In this document: in pieces, positions 11,578-20,894 of the stretch
Layout of the letters: every line of letters starts with the position of its first letter
How positions within the stretch are numbered: position 1 is the stretch's first letter
DNA from: a virus
Virus record (IMG/VR): IMGVR_UViG_3300031227_002617
Location: 1-21,757 of that record
DNA length: 21,757 nucleotides
Direction: 5' to 3' (one strand)
Notes under the pieces: generated by a model
Told to the model about the DNA's origin: nothing
What the model saw: the letters and a program-made list of their open reading frames with translations, nothing else
Database searches by the model: none
Program-made: the position numbers and the translations under genes

Positions 11578-12780
11578 ATGCCATACTTAATATCAGACCT
11601 TAAAAATGCCATTGCACGTAAACTGCATGGCACTACCGCAAATAAATTAACTGATTTTTACGGCTTACTTTACGATGTAGCCGTGCGTTGTCAAACAGAT
11701 TGCGATTTCGAAGAAACTCGAAGAACCGTAGCCCTCGCTACGCCTTTATACGGTCAAGCTGCATTCGATTATGCGTGTCCGGCCGATGTGAAAGGAAATA
11801 GGATTATTGACCTACGACCGCAAGCTAATCGACAGCGTAATAACATCACAACTCAACAGAACTCACAAGATTTTGATATTGGAAAAGCAAACGTTTTAGC
11901 CGGTTCGAAAATTGAGGTACGATGGAACGGTTACGTTAAAACTTTACGTGCAGCGCTACCGGTTAAAGCAAACGTTCTGATCAATGCGTGTGATAGCGTG
12001 GATGGAAATGGTACATGGAGTGTGGGTGGTGGTGCTTCAGATATTGAAACGGATAATTTATATTTTACTCAGGGCACCGGTTCGTTAAAGTACAGCTTGA
12101 ATGGTGACAGTCACATAATCAATACAACAATGACGGCCGTTGATTTGACTAACTATGAAGATGTAGGCGTTATCTTTGCTTGGGCTTATTGTCAATCGAC
12201 ACTCCCAACATCTATGACGCTTAGATGGGGCAGTGACGCAACCGCAAATTATTGGTCAAAAGCAGTGACGACTCAATGGGATGGAACAGCTTTTAAAGAA
12301 GGGTGGAATTTATTAGGCTTTGAATGGCAAAGCGCAACAGAAACGGGCGCACCAGTTGTAACAACCATTGATTCATTGAGATTCGATACAGCAATAACAG
12401 GGGCAGTGACGCCTGTATATTTTGATTCGGTTGTATGCTCGTTAGGTTCAATTTATGAGGCTGAGTATTACAGCAAATATATGTTCAGAGATTCGGCTGG
12501 AGCATTTAAGGAACGCGTGACCGCTGATACTGATTTATTAAATCTCGATACCGATTCGTACGGTGTTTTCACAGAATGCTTGGCCTATTACGCAGCACAA
12601 CAACAGCAAGGCAAAGATTCAGGCTACGATATTAAAGTTTTCCAAGCAAACTACGACAACGCAGTGTTATCTTACAATCGACTCTATCCATCGCAAGCAA
12701 AGAAAGTTACGGGTAGTTATTACAAAGTCAAACGTTCATCCTATGCAAGCAAATTAGGTGGCGTTGCATTAAGGCCTTAA
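11578..12780 (+). CDS. Head-tail adaptor with inserted carbohydrate-binding-like domain
   Basis: A 400-aa protein in two flanking parts. Residues 1-130 (PYLISDLKNAIARKLHG, FYGLLYDVAVRCQTDCDF, CPADVKGNRIIDLRP) and 295-400 (AEYYSKYMFRDSAGAFKERV, FTECLAYYAAQQQQG, NYDNAVLSYNRLYPSQ) read like a connector or head-completion protein that docks under the portal. Between them, residues about 134-290 look like a jelly-roll carbohydrate-binding or galactose-binding-like module: NACDSVDGNGTWSVGG; LYFTQGTGSLKYSLNG; a Trp-rich core (MTLRWGSDA, NLLGFEWQSA); and VYFDSVVCS at the end. The insertion keeps the adaptor frame intact on both sides. The protein should seal the DNA exit and attach the tail; the insert would decorate the neck. 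Function is inferred from pattern and neighbours. Confidence 0.65.
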   Translation: MPYLISDLKNAIARKLHGTTANKLTDFYGLLYDVAVRCQTDCDFEETRRTVALATPLYGQAAFDYACPADVKGNRIIDLRPQANRQRNNITTQQNSQDFDIGKANVLAGSKIEVRWNGYVKTLRAALPVKANVLINACDSVDGNGTWSVGGGASDIETDNLYFTQGTGSLKYSLNGDSHIINTTMTAVDLTNYEDVGVIFAWAYCQSTLPTSMTLRWGSDATANYWSKAVTTQWDGTAFKEGWNLLGFEWQSATETGAPVVTTIDSLRFDTAITGAVTPVYFDSVVCSLGSIYEAEYYSKYMFRDSAGAFKERVTADTDLLNLDTDSYGVFTECLAYYAAQQQQGKDSGYDIKVFQANYDNAVLSYNRLYPSQAKKVTGSYYKVKRSSYASKLGGVALRP

Positions 12781-12783
12781 TCT

Positions 12784-14952
12784 ATGGCAAAAACAGCTTT
12801 ATCATCAAATGTTCGTTCGGGTTTTCCCGGCTATCGCAACCGTGAGGATGTATCTGTTTTGGCGCCTGATGTGATGGTCGTAGGCTCGCAAAATGTTTTG
12901 ACAAATACATATAGCAGGGTAGGAAGCCGTAAAGGCTACGCTCTCGACGGCCAACGTTCGACCGTCAATTCAGGTTATGGAATTTATGGAACTTTTGATT
13001 GGGCACGACATACCGGAGATGAGCGCAATGTAAGAGCCGGTTATAATACAGATGGAACGGATGGAAAGCTACAATTCAGATACACGGCGACCGCCGGCGA
13101 CAAAAATAACGCCCTCACATTCACAGAGGGCGAAATTTATTGGATTGATTTGGCTACTAGTGTTGGTGCAACCTTTTCGGCATGTAGATTTTGGGATTTC
13201 TCGCAGGAATTAAAAGATATGATGTTATGGGTTGATGGCTCAAGCAATATATTCATGTGGTCTGGTGCAATTGATAAAGTTAGTGCCACTTCATGGGCTA
13301 CCGGTTCAGTCAGCGCAATTGTAGCGGCACCTACAGTAGCCGGATTAAATTATGTTGTAGGCGATATTATTACAATCTCGACTGGTGGAACTAATGCAAC
13401 GGCTAAAGTCTTATCTATAACATCAGGAACGGGTGCAGTGACCTTGCTGCAACTTATAACTCCTGGTGAAAGGTACACAACCGGCGCGGGTAAAGTGACA
13501 ACCGGCGGAAGTGGTACAGGTTGTACGGTGGAAATATCAACAATAGTTCAAGGATATATAAAATTGGATGTTGAAGCCCCGGGTGCACAAGGTTTCATGT
13601 CTTCTGGTTATTATGAGCAAGCTGTTACGATAAATGGCACTTCATACACTTACTCAGCACTCGTAGGAGCTTACTTGACCGGCATTTCGGCCGACCCAAC
13701 GGGCGAGGCAGTGCAATCCGTAGTATTTCAAACCCCAGTCACCAAAGCTAACGACACGGCCATTTCAAGCGTTCCAGCAATATTCAAGAATACAATCATC
13801 GAAAACCTTAATAATCAGATTTACTTATCGGCTTCTGATAATAATTCGGTTTATATCTCGCAAGTTAATGCTTATAACAATTTTAACTACTCGACACCAC
13901 GCAAACCGGCCGAAGGTGCTGTAATAACACTCGATGGCGTTCCATCGTGTTTACAGCAACAAAGCGACACGATGTTTATATCGGCGGGTGAAGATTATTG
14001 GTATCTGATCAAACTTCAACCATCCGCAGACCTCTTGAATGAATCAGTCAATGTAATACCACTTAAAACCACAGCTAAACAAGCGAGTGTTAGTGATGTG
14101 TTATCGACAAAGATTAAAAATAAGATAGCTTTTGTTTCACATGAAACACAAATTAACACTATTGGTATCTCTGAGAACTATTACGATGACCCACAAGTTA
14201 AGGCCATTTCTTTACCCATAGTGCATGATGTACAGAATACAGATTTTACTGGTGGTCAGATTCTTTATATTCAAAAATTTATCTTTCTTACAGCTCCGGT
14301 GATTGGAAAAATGTTTATTTATAATATGACTCTTGATAACAGCGAGGGCATGGTTGATACCGGTTCGCATTATTGGGAGGCACCTCAAATCATGCCTTTT
14401 GCACATCTATCAATCATTGATGGCGCGCTTTACGGTCACGCTTACAATGAATCGAATACTTTTAAGTTATTCACTGGATTAGATGATGATGAGAAGCCCT
14501 ATAAATGCGTGGCTTTATTCGCTTATGATGTTTACGCCGACCGCGCTGCAAAAAAATCAAGCGATGAGTTCTTTATTGAGGGTTACAAATATCAAGATAC
14601 AACCCTTACAAGTTACTTACGCCGAGAATTGAACGGTTCAGTGGCAAAATGGGATTTTAAGACGTTGCCAGATAGGTGCATTACACCGCCAACAGATGAT
14701 ATCTCAATCGGAAAAGCCCCTATTGGAAAATCACCAATAGGTGGAACACTAGATGAGACTGATTTAACGACTCCGCCAAAATTCAGATTGATTCAAACTT
14801 ATCCTAAAGTTCCATTTTTTGAAGAACAGGTGGGTTTCAGCTCCGAGGGTGTAGGCCAATGGTGGGAAATCGTATCTTTCGCAACTAACGCCCAATTAAC
14901 ACTAGAAAATCAATCATCCATTAAAGACCCAAATGAAGGAGAAATAAACTAA
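12784..14952 (+). CDS. Tail hub / stabilisation-type protein with inserted beta domain
   Basis: A 722-aa, Gly- and aromatic-rich protein, predicted nearly all beta. The N-terminus resembles podovirus tail stabilisation/tubular B-type proteins, which often start with a 'GFPGYRNREDVSVLAPDV..GSQNVLTN..SRVGSRKGY' pattern (residues about 13-52). Later strands (ENLNNQIYLSASDNNSVYIS, LQQQSDTMFISAGEDYWYLI, TKIKNKIAFVSHETQINTIG, DGALYGHAYNESNTFKLFTG) look like beta-propeller blades. An inserted module at residues 174-252 (VSAIVAAPTVAGLNYVVGDI; ITPGERYTTGAGKVTTGGSG) is a repeat-type beta sandwich seen in many phage structural proteins. It should form the tail nozzle or hub below the adaptor. It begins three bases after the adaptor stop and ends one base before the fibre start codon. 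Confidence 0.7.
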   Translation: MAKTALSSNVRSGFPGYRNREDVSVLAPDVMVVGSQNVLTNTYSRVGSRKGYALDGQRSTVNSGYGIYGTFDWARHTGDERNVRAGYNTDGTDGKLQFRYTATAGDKNNALTFTEGEIYWIDLATSVGATFSACRFWDFSQELKDMMLWVDGSSNIFMWSGAIDKVSATSWATGSVSAIVAAPTVAGLNYVVGDIITISTGGTNATAKVLSITSGTGAVTLLQLITPGERYTTGAGKVTTGGSGTGCTVEISTIVQGYIKLDVEAPGAQGFMSSGYYEQAVTINGTSYTYSALVGAYLTGISADPTGEAVQSVVFQTPVTKANDTAISSVPAIFKNTIIENLNNQIYLSASDNNSVYISQVNAYNNFNYSTPRKPAEGAVITLDGVPSCLQQQSDTMFISAGEDYWYLIKLQPSADLLNESVNVIPLKTTAKQASVSDVLSTKIKNKIAFVSHETQINTIGISENYYDDPQVKAISLPIVHDVQNTDFTGGQILYIQKFIFLTAPVIGKMFIYNMTLDNSEGMVDTGSHYWEAPQIMPFAHLSIIDGALYGHAYNESNTFKLFTGLDDDEKPYKCVALFAYDVYADRAAKKSSDEFFIEGYKYQDTTLTSYLRRELNGSVAKWDFKTLPDRCITPPTDDISIGKAPIGKSPIGGTLDETDLTTPPKFRLIQTYPKVPFFEEQVGFSSEGVGQWWEIVSFATNAQLTLENQSSIKDPNEGEIN

Positions 14953-14953
14953 T

Positions 14954-16450
14954 ATGGCAAACACTCTATACCCACAACTTCAACTTTTTACTCTGTACTC
15001 AAGCGGTGCAAGTATCGGCGACACAAGCCTTGTCTTAACATCCTTCCAAACAATTGACGAGGTGAGTTTGGCGATGACAGACTTCGGCGATAAAGGGTTT
15101 CTAACCCTCGACCCGGGTTCTGGAACACTTGAGGAACAGATTAGCTTTTCAGGTGTCACTCAGAACGCAAATGGCACGGCAACATTAACAGGCGTCAAAC
15201 ATGTGGGCGATTTAAGCCCTTACACGGAGGTTTCCGGTATCACAAAACAGCACTCGGGCGGATCTACATGTTCAGTAGCCATTACATCGGGTTTACTTAA
15301 TCAATTTGTTAATAAAGGAAATGCTGAAACTATCACCGGTCTTTATACTTTTACTAATACAAGTATCCCTGCGCTGGATAGTTATCTTGCACCAACTTTG
15401 GATGGAGAATTCGCACCTAAAAAATATATTGACGATATTGCTATCGCCGGCTCACCGGACGCAAGCGAAACGGTAAAGGGTATTTCTGAATTAGCGACTG
15501 GCGCCGAATGTGCAGCTGGAACTTCAAGCGGTGGCGCTGGAAGATTAGTTGTGCCAGCCTCGAATTGTAAAAAAACAAGCGCAGGCGTTGGCGACGCCAA
15601 CAAAGTGCCGGTACTTGGTGCGGATGGACTCCTTGACCAGACGTTCTTAGATAAGGCACGAACTTGGGCTTTAGTGCAATCATTCACAGCCGATAATGCA
15701 CAAATAACAACCGCCCCGGATAGTGCTAATGACGCTATGAGATATGTTCAAGCTCAATTAATGTCAAGCACAAATGAAGCGACTGGTTTAAGTGGTGTCG
15801 CCATAGCTATTGGAAAAGCTATTTATTTGAAAGCCTCAGATGAGAAACTTTACTTAGCAGATTCAAACGCAGACGAAAGCACTTACAGTTTTGTGGGTTT
15901 TGCGCTTACCGTTGCAACGGGGGCAGACGAGACAATAAGATATGCGAAAGTTGGTGGTATTGCTACTGGGTTATCTGGCTTAACACCGGGAAGTTATTAT
16001 TTTCTCAATAGTACAGCCGGCGCAATTTCTGTAACACCCGACTCGACAAGAGCAGCTAAAATTGGTCAAGCTCTTTCAGCAACCACCCTAAGAATTTGCG
16101 AACCTAAATTTATCAGGCGAGGGGTTTCGAACATGTCTTCCGCTACAACATTCACGGAGACTATAGGTTTTTATCCAGTGCATATTGACATTAAAGCTGC
16201 CCCAGACGTCACAGGTCAAGCTGGCGGTTCAGTAGGTGATTGTAGTAATAGATGCATAAGCTTTGAATTGTTGGGTGCTAATAATGATGCAGTGGATGAC
16301 GCTAGTTTAGCGTGGAGATGTTATGATAAAAATGCTTCAATGCTTAGGAATGGAGGAACTGTAAGCGCAAAAAGTCAGACGGGTTTTGTGCTAACATGCT
16401 CTACTTACGTTTCGACTGCCAAAGTTCAATGGGTAGCTTATAGTGGATAA
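14954..16450 (+). CDS. Tail fibre protein (receptor-binding candidate)
   Basis: A 498-aa protein. The N-terminal 125 residues carry an attachment-type beta region (GASIGDTSLVLTSFQTID, FGDKGFLTLDPGSGTLEE, QISFSGVTQNANGTATLTGV). Next comes a hinge (FAPKKYIDDIAIAGSPDASE, then TVKGISELATGAE, residues 152-183), a motif familiar in phage tail fibres. A middle domain follows (YSFVGFALTVATGADET; GGIATGLSGLTPGSYYFLNS; AAKIGQALSATTLRI), also typical of fibre shafts. The C-terminal region from residue about 390 contains three of the five Cys and many Gly and Thr, and is the likely receptor-binding tip. An AAGGAG motif at 14936-14941, 12 bases before the ATG and inside the previous gene, is the only plausible Shine-Dalgarno in the window. 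Confidence 0.75.
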   Translation: MANTLYPQLQLFTLYSSGASIGDTSLVLTSFQTIDEVSLAMTDFGDKGFLTLDPGSGTLEEQISFSGVTQNANGTATLTGVKHVGDLSPYTEVSGITKQHSGGSTCSVAITSGLLNQFVNKGNAETITGLYTFTNTSIPALDSYLAPTLDGEFAPKKYIDDIAIAGSPDASETVKGISELATGAECAAGTSSGGAGRLVVPASNCKKTSAGVGDANKVPVLGADGLLDQTFLDKARTWALVQSFTADNAQITTAPDSANDAMRYVQAQLMSSTNEATGLSGVAIAIGKAIYLKASDEKLYLADSNADESTYSFVGFALTVATGADETIRYAKVGGIATGLSGLTPGSYYFLNSTAGAISVTPDSTRAAKIGQALSATTLRICEPKFIRRGVSNMSSATTFTETIGFYPVHIDIKAAPDVTGQAGGSVGDCSNRCISFELLGANNDAVDDASLAWRCYDKNASMLRNGGTVSAKSQTGFVLTCSTYVSTAKVQWVAYSG

Positions 16451-16466
16451 ACGAATATAAAAAATT

Positions 16467-19274
16467 ATGCCTAATTCTACACAAAACATGTCCTTGGCTT
16501 CGTCAGGCGCTACCACTAACTCTGGTGCGCCTTCTGCTTCTCCGACATTGAAAGCCCCGATTGAACAAAACGCTTCATATCCGATGAGCGTTGAGCCAAA
16601 AAAGAAAGCTCCATTACAAAACGCTTCATATCCGATGAGCGTTGAGCCAAAGACTGATGTCACCCCAGCCCCAGCACCTGTTCCAACACCCGCACCCGTG
16701 CCGGCGGTTATCACTGCTAAACCGGCCGTTGATAGGGCACGAAGTCAAATAGCCGACGTTAATCAGATGTCAGCAGATGTTGAGGCTAAGCAAGTAAAAG
16801 AAGCCGAAGCCCCTGCGTTCACTGGTAAGGATTTTGAATCGTCTGACCCAGCCGTACAAGCTCGAATAAAGGAAATGCAGATGAAAGCTGAGACCAGCAG
16901 TAAAACTGTACCACCTCCTGCAGCTATTAAGGCAAAAGATGAAACCGTAGCCGTTCCCACCGTTGATACGGTAAATGGTGAGAAAATGCTCTCCAATTCT
17001 TACGTTGACCAACTCAATGCGCAGGATGCGAAATCCCAAGGTTATTTAGAAGACTACATAGAGAAATCAAGTCAGATAATGAACGGCTCATTTCCATTAT
17101 CACCTGATCAGCAAGCCGAGGTTAATAGCATTACTCAGCAATATCAAAACATGATTTCAGAACAGCGTTCTGTTAATCAAAGCTATCAGAATGGCCTCAC
17201 AATGGCGGGTGTATCGTCAGGACGTAGCATGTACGCACCGGAAATTGAGCTTGGTAATATCAATGCAGCTATATCGGCTGGTGTTGCAAAAATTAGCGCG
17301 TTGAATGCCGACATGTTGAGTTCTATTGCAGAGGCCAAATCAGCAATCAAGTCCGATAATATGGATTTGCTCAATTCAACGTATGAGCATATTTCGGATG
17401 TAATGGCGCAAAGACGCGATACATTAAAAGAAACTCATAAAGCTACCCAAGAAGCAATCACCGCAGCTAAAGAGGATTATTCAACTATGCGTGAAGAGAT
17501 TCTTAGCATGGCGAGTGTTGGTAAAGACCCGAGCGAGTTTTCGGAAGGCTTTTTTGATAAGCTCGATACTCAACGTGAGAAATTAGGCCTTCCATCATAC
17601 GGTGGCTATACAAAAGACCTTTACAATTTACAATACGAAACGTCACAAGACACTCGAGAATCAGAAGCCGAATCGGCTGCGCTTGATAGGGCTGAGAAAA
17701 TAAATAATATTCTTGATGGAATCCCAGTGGGTACTTCAATAGAAATCGGCGGTTATCAGTACGAAGGGCGCGACCGTGGTGAAATTAAAACAGGAACAGA
17801 AACGGACTCAAACGGCAACGTTAATTTTTGGAGCTACGATTCAATCTCTGGTGAAGTCACTACGACAAATTTAGGAGCGATTGGTAAGGCCGAGGATGGT
17901 TGGGAGACTAAGTTCGATGATAACGGCGAACCGTGGCGCATTAACTCAAAGACAGGTGCTATGCAGCCATTTTTCCCGTCTAACGAGCAAACAAACATTC
18001 AGCAAACTTGGCCTGATGGTTCAACATCGCCTTTCTTAGATGGAAACGGCAACCCGCGCACAGAGTGTGGAATGCTAACCAACGACTTGCTTGGAATGGG
18101 TGTAGGGAATGAGGTAGAAACGAAATTAAATAAATGCGACCCGTCTATTAAACCCGGCTCGGATAATCCGCCACGCGTTGGTGATATGTTCGTTCAAGCT
18201 GCCGGTTTTGGATGGACTGGTCATGTTGGTATTGTTTGCGGTGTAGAAACGACACCAGATGGTAAAACGCAAATCAGGTGTCTTGAATCCAATTATCCGC
18301 AAGCTGATAAAATCACATCTACAAGAGTAGTCGACGCGAGCAAAATTGCCGGTTTCGGCCGACAATCGCAGGATAACTGGTCACCGGTACTCAAACAGCT
18401 TCTCGGTGGTACTGATACGCCAAGCAATAGGCCGACATTTGGTAGCAAGAACAAGGCTTCGGAAGCTAAACAACTAAGCCCGAGTGAAATAAAAGCATAT
18501 CGTGATTTAGGTTATGACGTGAACCCCGGTATGACTGCCGGGGATGTTATCGGTATGCCAAAAATGGAAGGCAAAGAATCATTTAAGGTTCCTACTAAAG
18601 ACGAATTTACAAATGATTTGATTGATAAACTCCCAATGGATGTAGCAGCGAAAATGAACTTTAGTGAAATTGATCAGATGTACGAGCAGACTATTGGTAA
18701 AATGCAACCAATTGTTGACGCTACAGAAATAATTACCGCTATGGATAAGATGACCGCCAAACAATCGGCGTCCATAATGTCAACAGTTAATAAGGCTTTG
18801 GAACGTGGCGACATTGAAGGTGCTAGACAACAGGTTCAAGCAGCTGCAATAGCTTCACTGCCAACTCCGGAGGCGACTTTAGTACGTGGCCGAACAATCG
18901 CTATTAGCCAACTTCAAAAGATACAAGGCCAATTAGAAGATTATAAAAATGCTGGTTATTCAACTGATGTAATCTCTGGAACGGAGGCTGAGATGTTGGC
19001 CAAGATTGGTAAACTTTCTAAGGGTGATTCTGAAAAAAGAAAACTGGCCACTGCAATTCGGACTTCTCTTATTGATTATCGAAAATCAATGTCAGGCGCA
19101 GCTTTCACAGAGTCAGAAATGATTGAGTACAAATCTCTATTCCCGGGCATTGATAGCGAATATGATTTGAATATGGCCAAGATTGGCGGGCTTTTAGACA
19201 CGTGGCAATCATCTAATGACGCGACATTCAGAACTATAATGACACCATCACTTTACGACCAAATATGGGAATAG
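16467..19274 (+). CDS. Large internal virion protein with CHAP-like peptidoglycan hydrolase domain
   Basis: A 935-aa protein. Residues 1-85 are disordered and Pro/Ala-rich (TPAPAPVPTPAPVPAV) and contain an exact 12-residue repeat, QNASYPMSVEPK, at 34-45 and 51-62. Residues about 90-430 are long helices (SSGRSMYAPEIELGNINAAI, EHISDVMAQRRDTLKETHKA). Residues about 525-640 form a CHAP/NlpC-P60-like cysteine hydrolase: RTECGMLTNDLLGMG with C534, WTGHVGIVCGV with H586, and CLESNYPQADK with E607/N609 completing the triad. The domain should cut peptide stems in cell-wall peptidoglycan. The C-terminal 290 residues are helical. This layout (disordered N-terminus, helical shaft, wall-cutting domain) fits an ejected internal protein that opens the envelope for DNA entry. 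Its stop overlaps the next start codon. Confidence 0.75.
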   Translation: MPNSTQNMSLASSGATTNSGAPSASPTLKAPIEQNASYPMSVEPKKKAPLQNASYPMSVEPKTDVTPAPAPVPTPAPVPAVITAKPAVDRARSQIADVNQMSADVEAKQVKEAEAPAFTGKDFESSDPAVQARIKEMQMKAETSSKTVPPPAAIKAKDETVAVPTVDTVNGEKMLSNSYVDQLNAQDAKSQGYLEDYIEKSSQIMNGSFPLSPDQQAEVNSITQQYQNMISEQRSVNQSYQNGLTMAGVSSGRSMYAPEIELGNINAAISAGVAKISALNADMLSSIAEAKSAIKSDNMDLLNSTYEHISDVMAQRRDTLKETHKATQEAITAAKEDYSTMREEILSMASVGKDPSEFSEGFFDKLDTQREKLGLPSYGGYTKDLYNLQYETSQDTRESEAESAALDRAEKINNILDGIPVGTSIEIGGYQYEGRDRGEIKTGTETDSNGNVNFWSYDSISGEVTTTNLGAIGKAEDGWETKFDDNGEPWRINSKTGAMQPFFPSNEQTNIQQTWPDGSTSPFLDGNGNPRTECGMLTNDLLGMGVGNEVETKLNKCDPSIKPGSDNPPRVGDMFVQAAGFGWTGHVGIVCGVETTPDGKTQIRCLESNYPQADKITSTRVVDASKIAGFGRQSQDNWSPVLKQLLGGTDTPSNRPTFGSKNKASEAKQLSPSEIKAYRDLGYDVNPGMTAGDVIGMPKMEGKESFKVPTKDEFTNDLIDKLPMDVAAKMNFSEIDQMYEQTIGKMQPIVDATEIITAMDKMTAKQSASIMSTVNKALERGDIEGARQQVQAAAIASLPTPEATLVRGRTIAISQLQKIQGQLEDYKNAGYSTDVISGTEAEMLAKIGKLSKGDSEKRKLATAIRTSLIDYRKSMSGAAFTESEMIEYKSLFPGIDSEYDLNMAKIGGLLDTWQSSNDATFRTIMTPSLYDQIWE
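16565..16651 (+). repeat. 51-bp tandem repeat in the virion protein gene
   Basis: Bases 16565-16600 and 16616-16651 are identical over 36 nt (offset 51 bp). They encode the exact peptide repeat QNASYPMSVEPK, separated by KKAPL. The nucleotide identity with no synonymous change suggests a recent duplication by slippage. Confidence 0.85.
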
Positions 19275-20779
19275 ACTACACAAATCTGGTAAATAGCTAC
19301 CGCAAAGATAATGACAAAAAGAAAACCGCCCCCGCCGGCGTTCTTCGGCGAGATTCTTCAAAAGATGGTGCAACTAAAAAGAAAGAGTCAAGCGGGATTT
19401 TTACAGCGCTTGGCAATTTTGGTCGCGCCCCGGGCAATTTCTTAATTGGTCAAGCTAAAGGAGTAGCGTCAACCGCAATGAGCATGGGTGAATTAGGTTC
19501 AGGGATTATGGAAAAAGGCTATGACGCGACTATTGGTAAAATGACCGGAAAAAAAGCGCAAAAAGGCTCTGAGATGGCAAGGGAAATGAAAGAAAGTAAA
19601 ATCATGGAACGTAAGGGGTTCGCTCAAAAGGCTGGATTTGTAACAGAGCAGATTGGCGAGTTTTTTCTCCCAGTTCCGGGTGGTGCGAAAGTTAAAGCCG
19701 GAGGATGGTTAGCGAAAAACGCCCCTAAAATTGCTGAGGTGGCCGAGAAAGCCCCAAGCGTTGTTAAATTTGGTGCAAGCGTTCTTGGAAAAGGGGCTAG
19801 TGAGGCTACAGAAATGGGCGCAAAATCCTTATTACAAACAGGCGACGTTAAGGAGGCTGAGTCAGCTGCTAAATGGGGTATGGCCGGTGGAGCTATTTCA
19901 CGTGTAGCAACCGGAGCATTATCGAAACTTGGCGACGCTTTTTATGGCATGGTGATACCGTCAACGATAACAGAGAAAGCGAAAGACGCCCGCAAACTCA
20001 TCAACACCGGCGAAGCTGCAAGTGAGACGGGCATTAGCGCTTCAAGAGCCGGCCTTACAAAAAAGATTAGTGACCGTATTAAGATTTTTGGCCAAGAGCT
20101 TGAAAGAATTGTTGGCGCAGAGAACAAAAATGTCACCCGTTCAATGGATGACGTTATAGTCGAAACTGAAAAACTTATTAAAAGTAAAAGCCTTGGTAAA
20201 GAAATGCAACTTAGCCCTATTGATGTAACTGAGGCAGAAGTCAAGATAGCCGAGGTTCTTAATCAATACAAGACTATGTACGGTGGCAAAACCCTTAATG
20301 CAGGCGAGCTTCAAAAGCTCAAACAAGATTTGGGATTAGGCCTTGTGAAGGTTTTTGACAAAAATCTTGCAACCCCAATTCGTGCAAAGGGCATGGCAGA
20401 ACAAGAACTTTATCATTCACTGGATAAATTCTTAGATACTAACATTAACAATTATCAGGCTTTAAATGAAAAACTAGCACCCCTATTGACTGCTAGAGGT
20501 AGATTACAGAAAAAAGGTAAGTATTCTGGTTATATTACTGATGTAATGGTTGCGGGTATGGTTGGAAGTACCGGTGGTGACATAATGACTGACCCTATTG
20601 GATTTATGAAAAACGCCTTGATGGGCGTTCTAGTTAAGCGAGGTCTTTCGTCAACGGCTGCGATGACTACGGCGGGGACGATTCTAAAAAGTAGCGGTGG
20701 CGCATTTGAGAAACCCGAGTTTTGGCAAATCGTAAGAGAAGCCGTTCAAAATTCAATCGGAGAAGAACGGAAAGATTAA
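19265..20779 (+). CDS. Putative internal/ejection virion protein, 504 aa
   Basis: A 504-aa, basic, Ala/Gly-rich protein whose start codon lies inside the 3' end of the preceding gene (19265 versus 19274). Residues 1-40 are charged and disordered (Lys/Asp/Ser). Residues about 43-80 (IFTALGNFGRAPGNFLIG, QAKGVASTAMSMGELGSG) and 410-480 (YITDVMVAGMVGSTGGDI, LMGVLVKRGLSSTAAMTTAG) are small-residue-rich amphipathic segments of the kind that insert into membranes in ejection proteins. The middle holds helices (KKISDRIKIFGQELERIVG, IDVTEAEVKIAEVLNQYKTM). It follows the CHAP-bearing protein, the arrangement expected for ejection complexes that form a channel across the envelope. No known family was recognised; the call is by composition and position. 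It ends overlapping a convergent 36-aa gene. Confidence 0.6.
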   Translation: MGIDYTNLVNSYRKDNDKKKTAPAGVLRRDSSKDGATKKKESSGIFTALGNFGRAPGNFLIGQAKGVASTAMSMGELGSGIMEKGYDATIGKMTGKKAQKGSEMAREMKESKIMERKGFAQKAGFVTEQIGEFFLPVPGGAKVKAGGWLAKNAPKIAEVAEKAPSVVKFGASVLGKGASEATEMGAKSLLQTGDVKEAESAAKWGMAGGAISRVATGALSKLGDAFYGMVIPSTITEKAKDARKLINTGEAASETGISASRAGLTKKISDRIKIFGQELERIVGAENKNVTRSMDDVIVETEKLIKSKSLGKEMQLSPIDVTEAEVKIAEVLNQYKTMYGGKTLNAGELQKLKQDLGLGLVKVFDKNLATPIRAKGMAEQELYHSLDKFLDTNINNYQALNEKLAPLLTARGRLQKKGKYSGYITDVMVAGMVGSTGGDIMTDPIGFMKNALMGVLVKRGLSSTAAMTTAGTILKSSGGAFEKPEFWQIVREAVQNSIGEERKD

Positions 20780-20886
20780 CTGATCAAACCGTCAATCCAC
20801 GATTCAACAGATTTTAGAGTGAATAGAGTTACAAAATAAAGAACCGGAAACCCTATCAATAAGACTAAAACATAAAGTAAATTCAT
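20776..20886 (-). CDS. Small single-span membrane peptide, 36 aa
   Basis: A 36-residue minus-strand gene, MNLLYVLVLLIGFPVLYFV followed by a short tail (TLFTLKSVESWIDGLIS). Residues 2-24 form one hydrophobic span with a Gly-Phe-Pro kink. The tail has two acidic residues and one basic. It is one of only two minus-strand protein genes I can support here. It has its own promoter (20895-20923; TTGACA, 17 bases, TATTGA with an extended TGG), whose start would fall a base or two before the ATG, so the transcript is nearly leaderless. It is convergent with, and overlaps by four bases, the upstream virion gene. Size and topology suit a holin-like, spanin-like, superinfection-blocking or signalling peptide; none can be singled out. 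Confidence 0.5.
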   Translation of the reverse strand: MNLLYVLVLLIGFPVLYFVTLFTLKSVESWIDGLIS

Positions 20887-20894
20887 ATAATATA

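Noticed and set aside
16391-16714. Minus-strand Gly/Ala-rich 107-aa frame
   Set aside because: Antisense image of the repeat- and proline-rich N-terminus of the virion protein.
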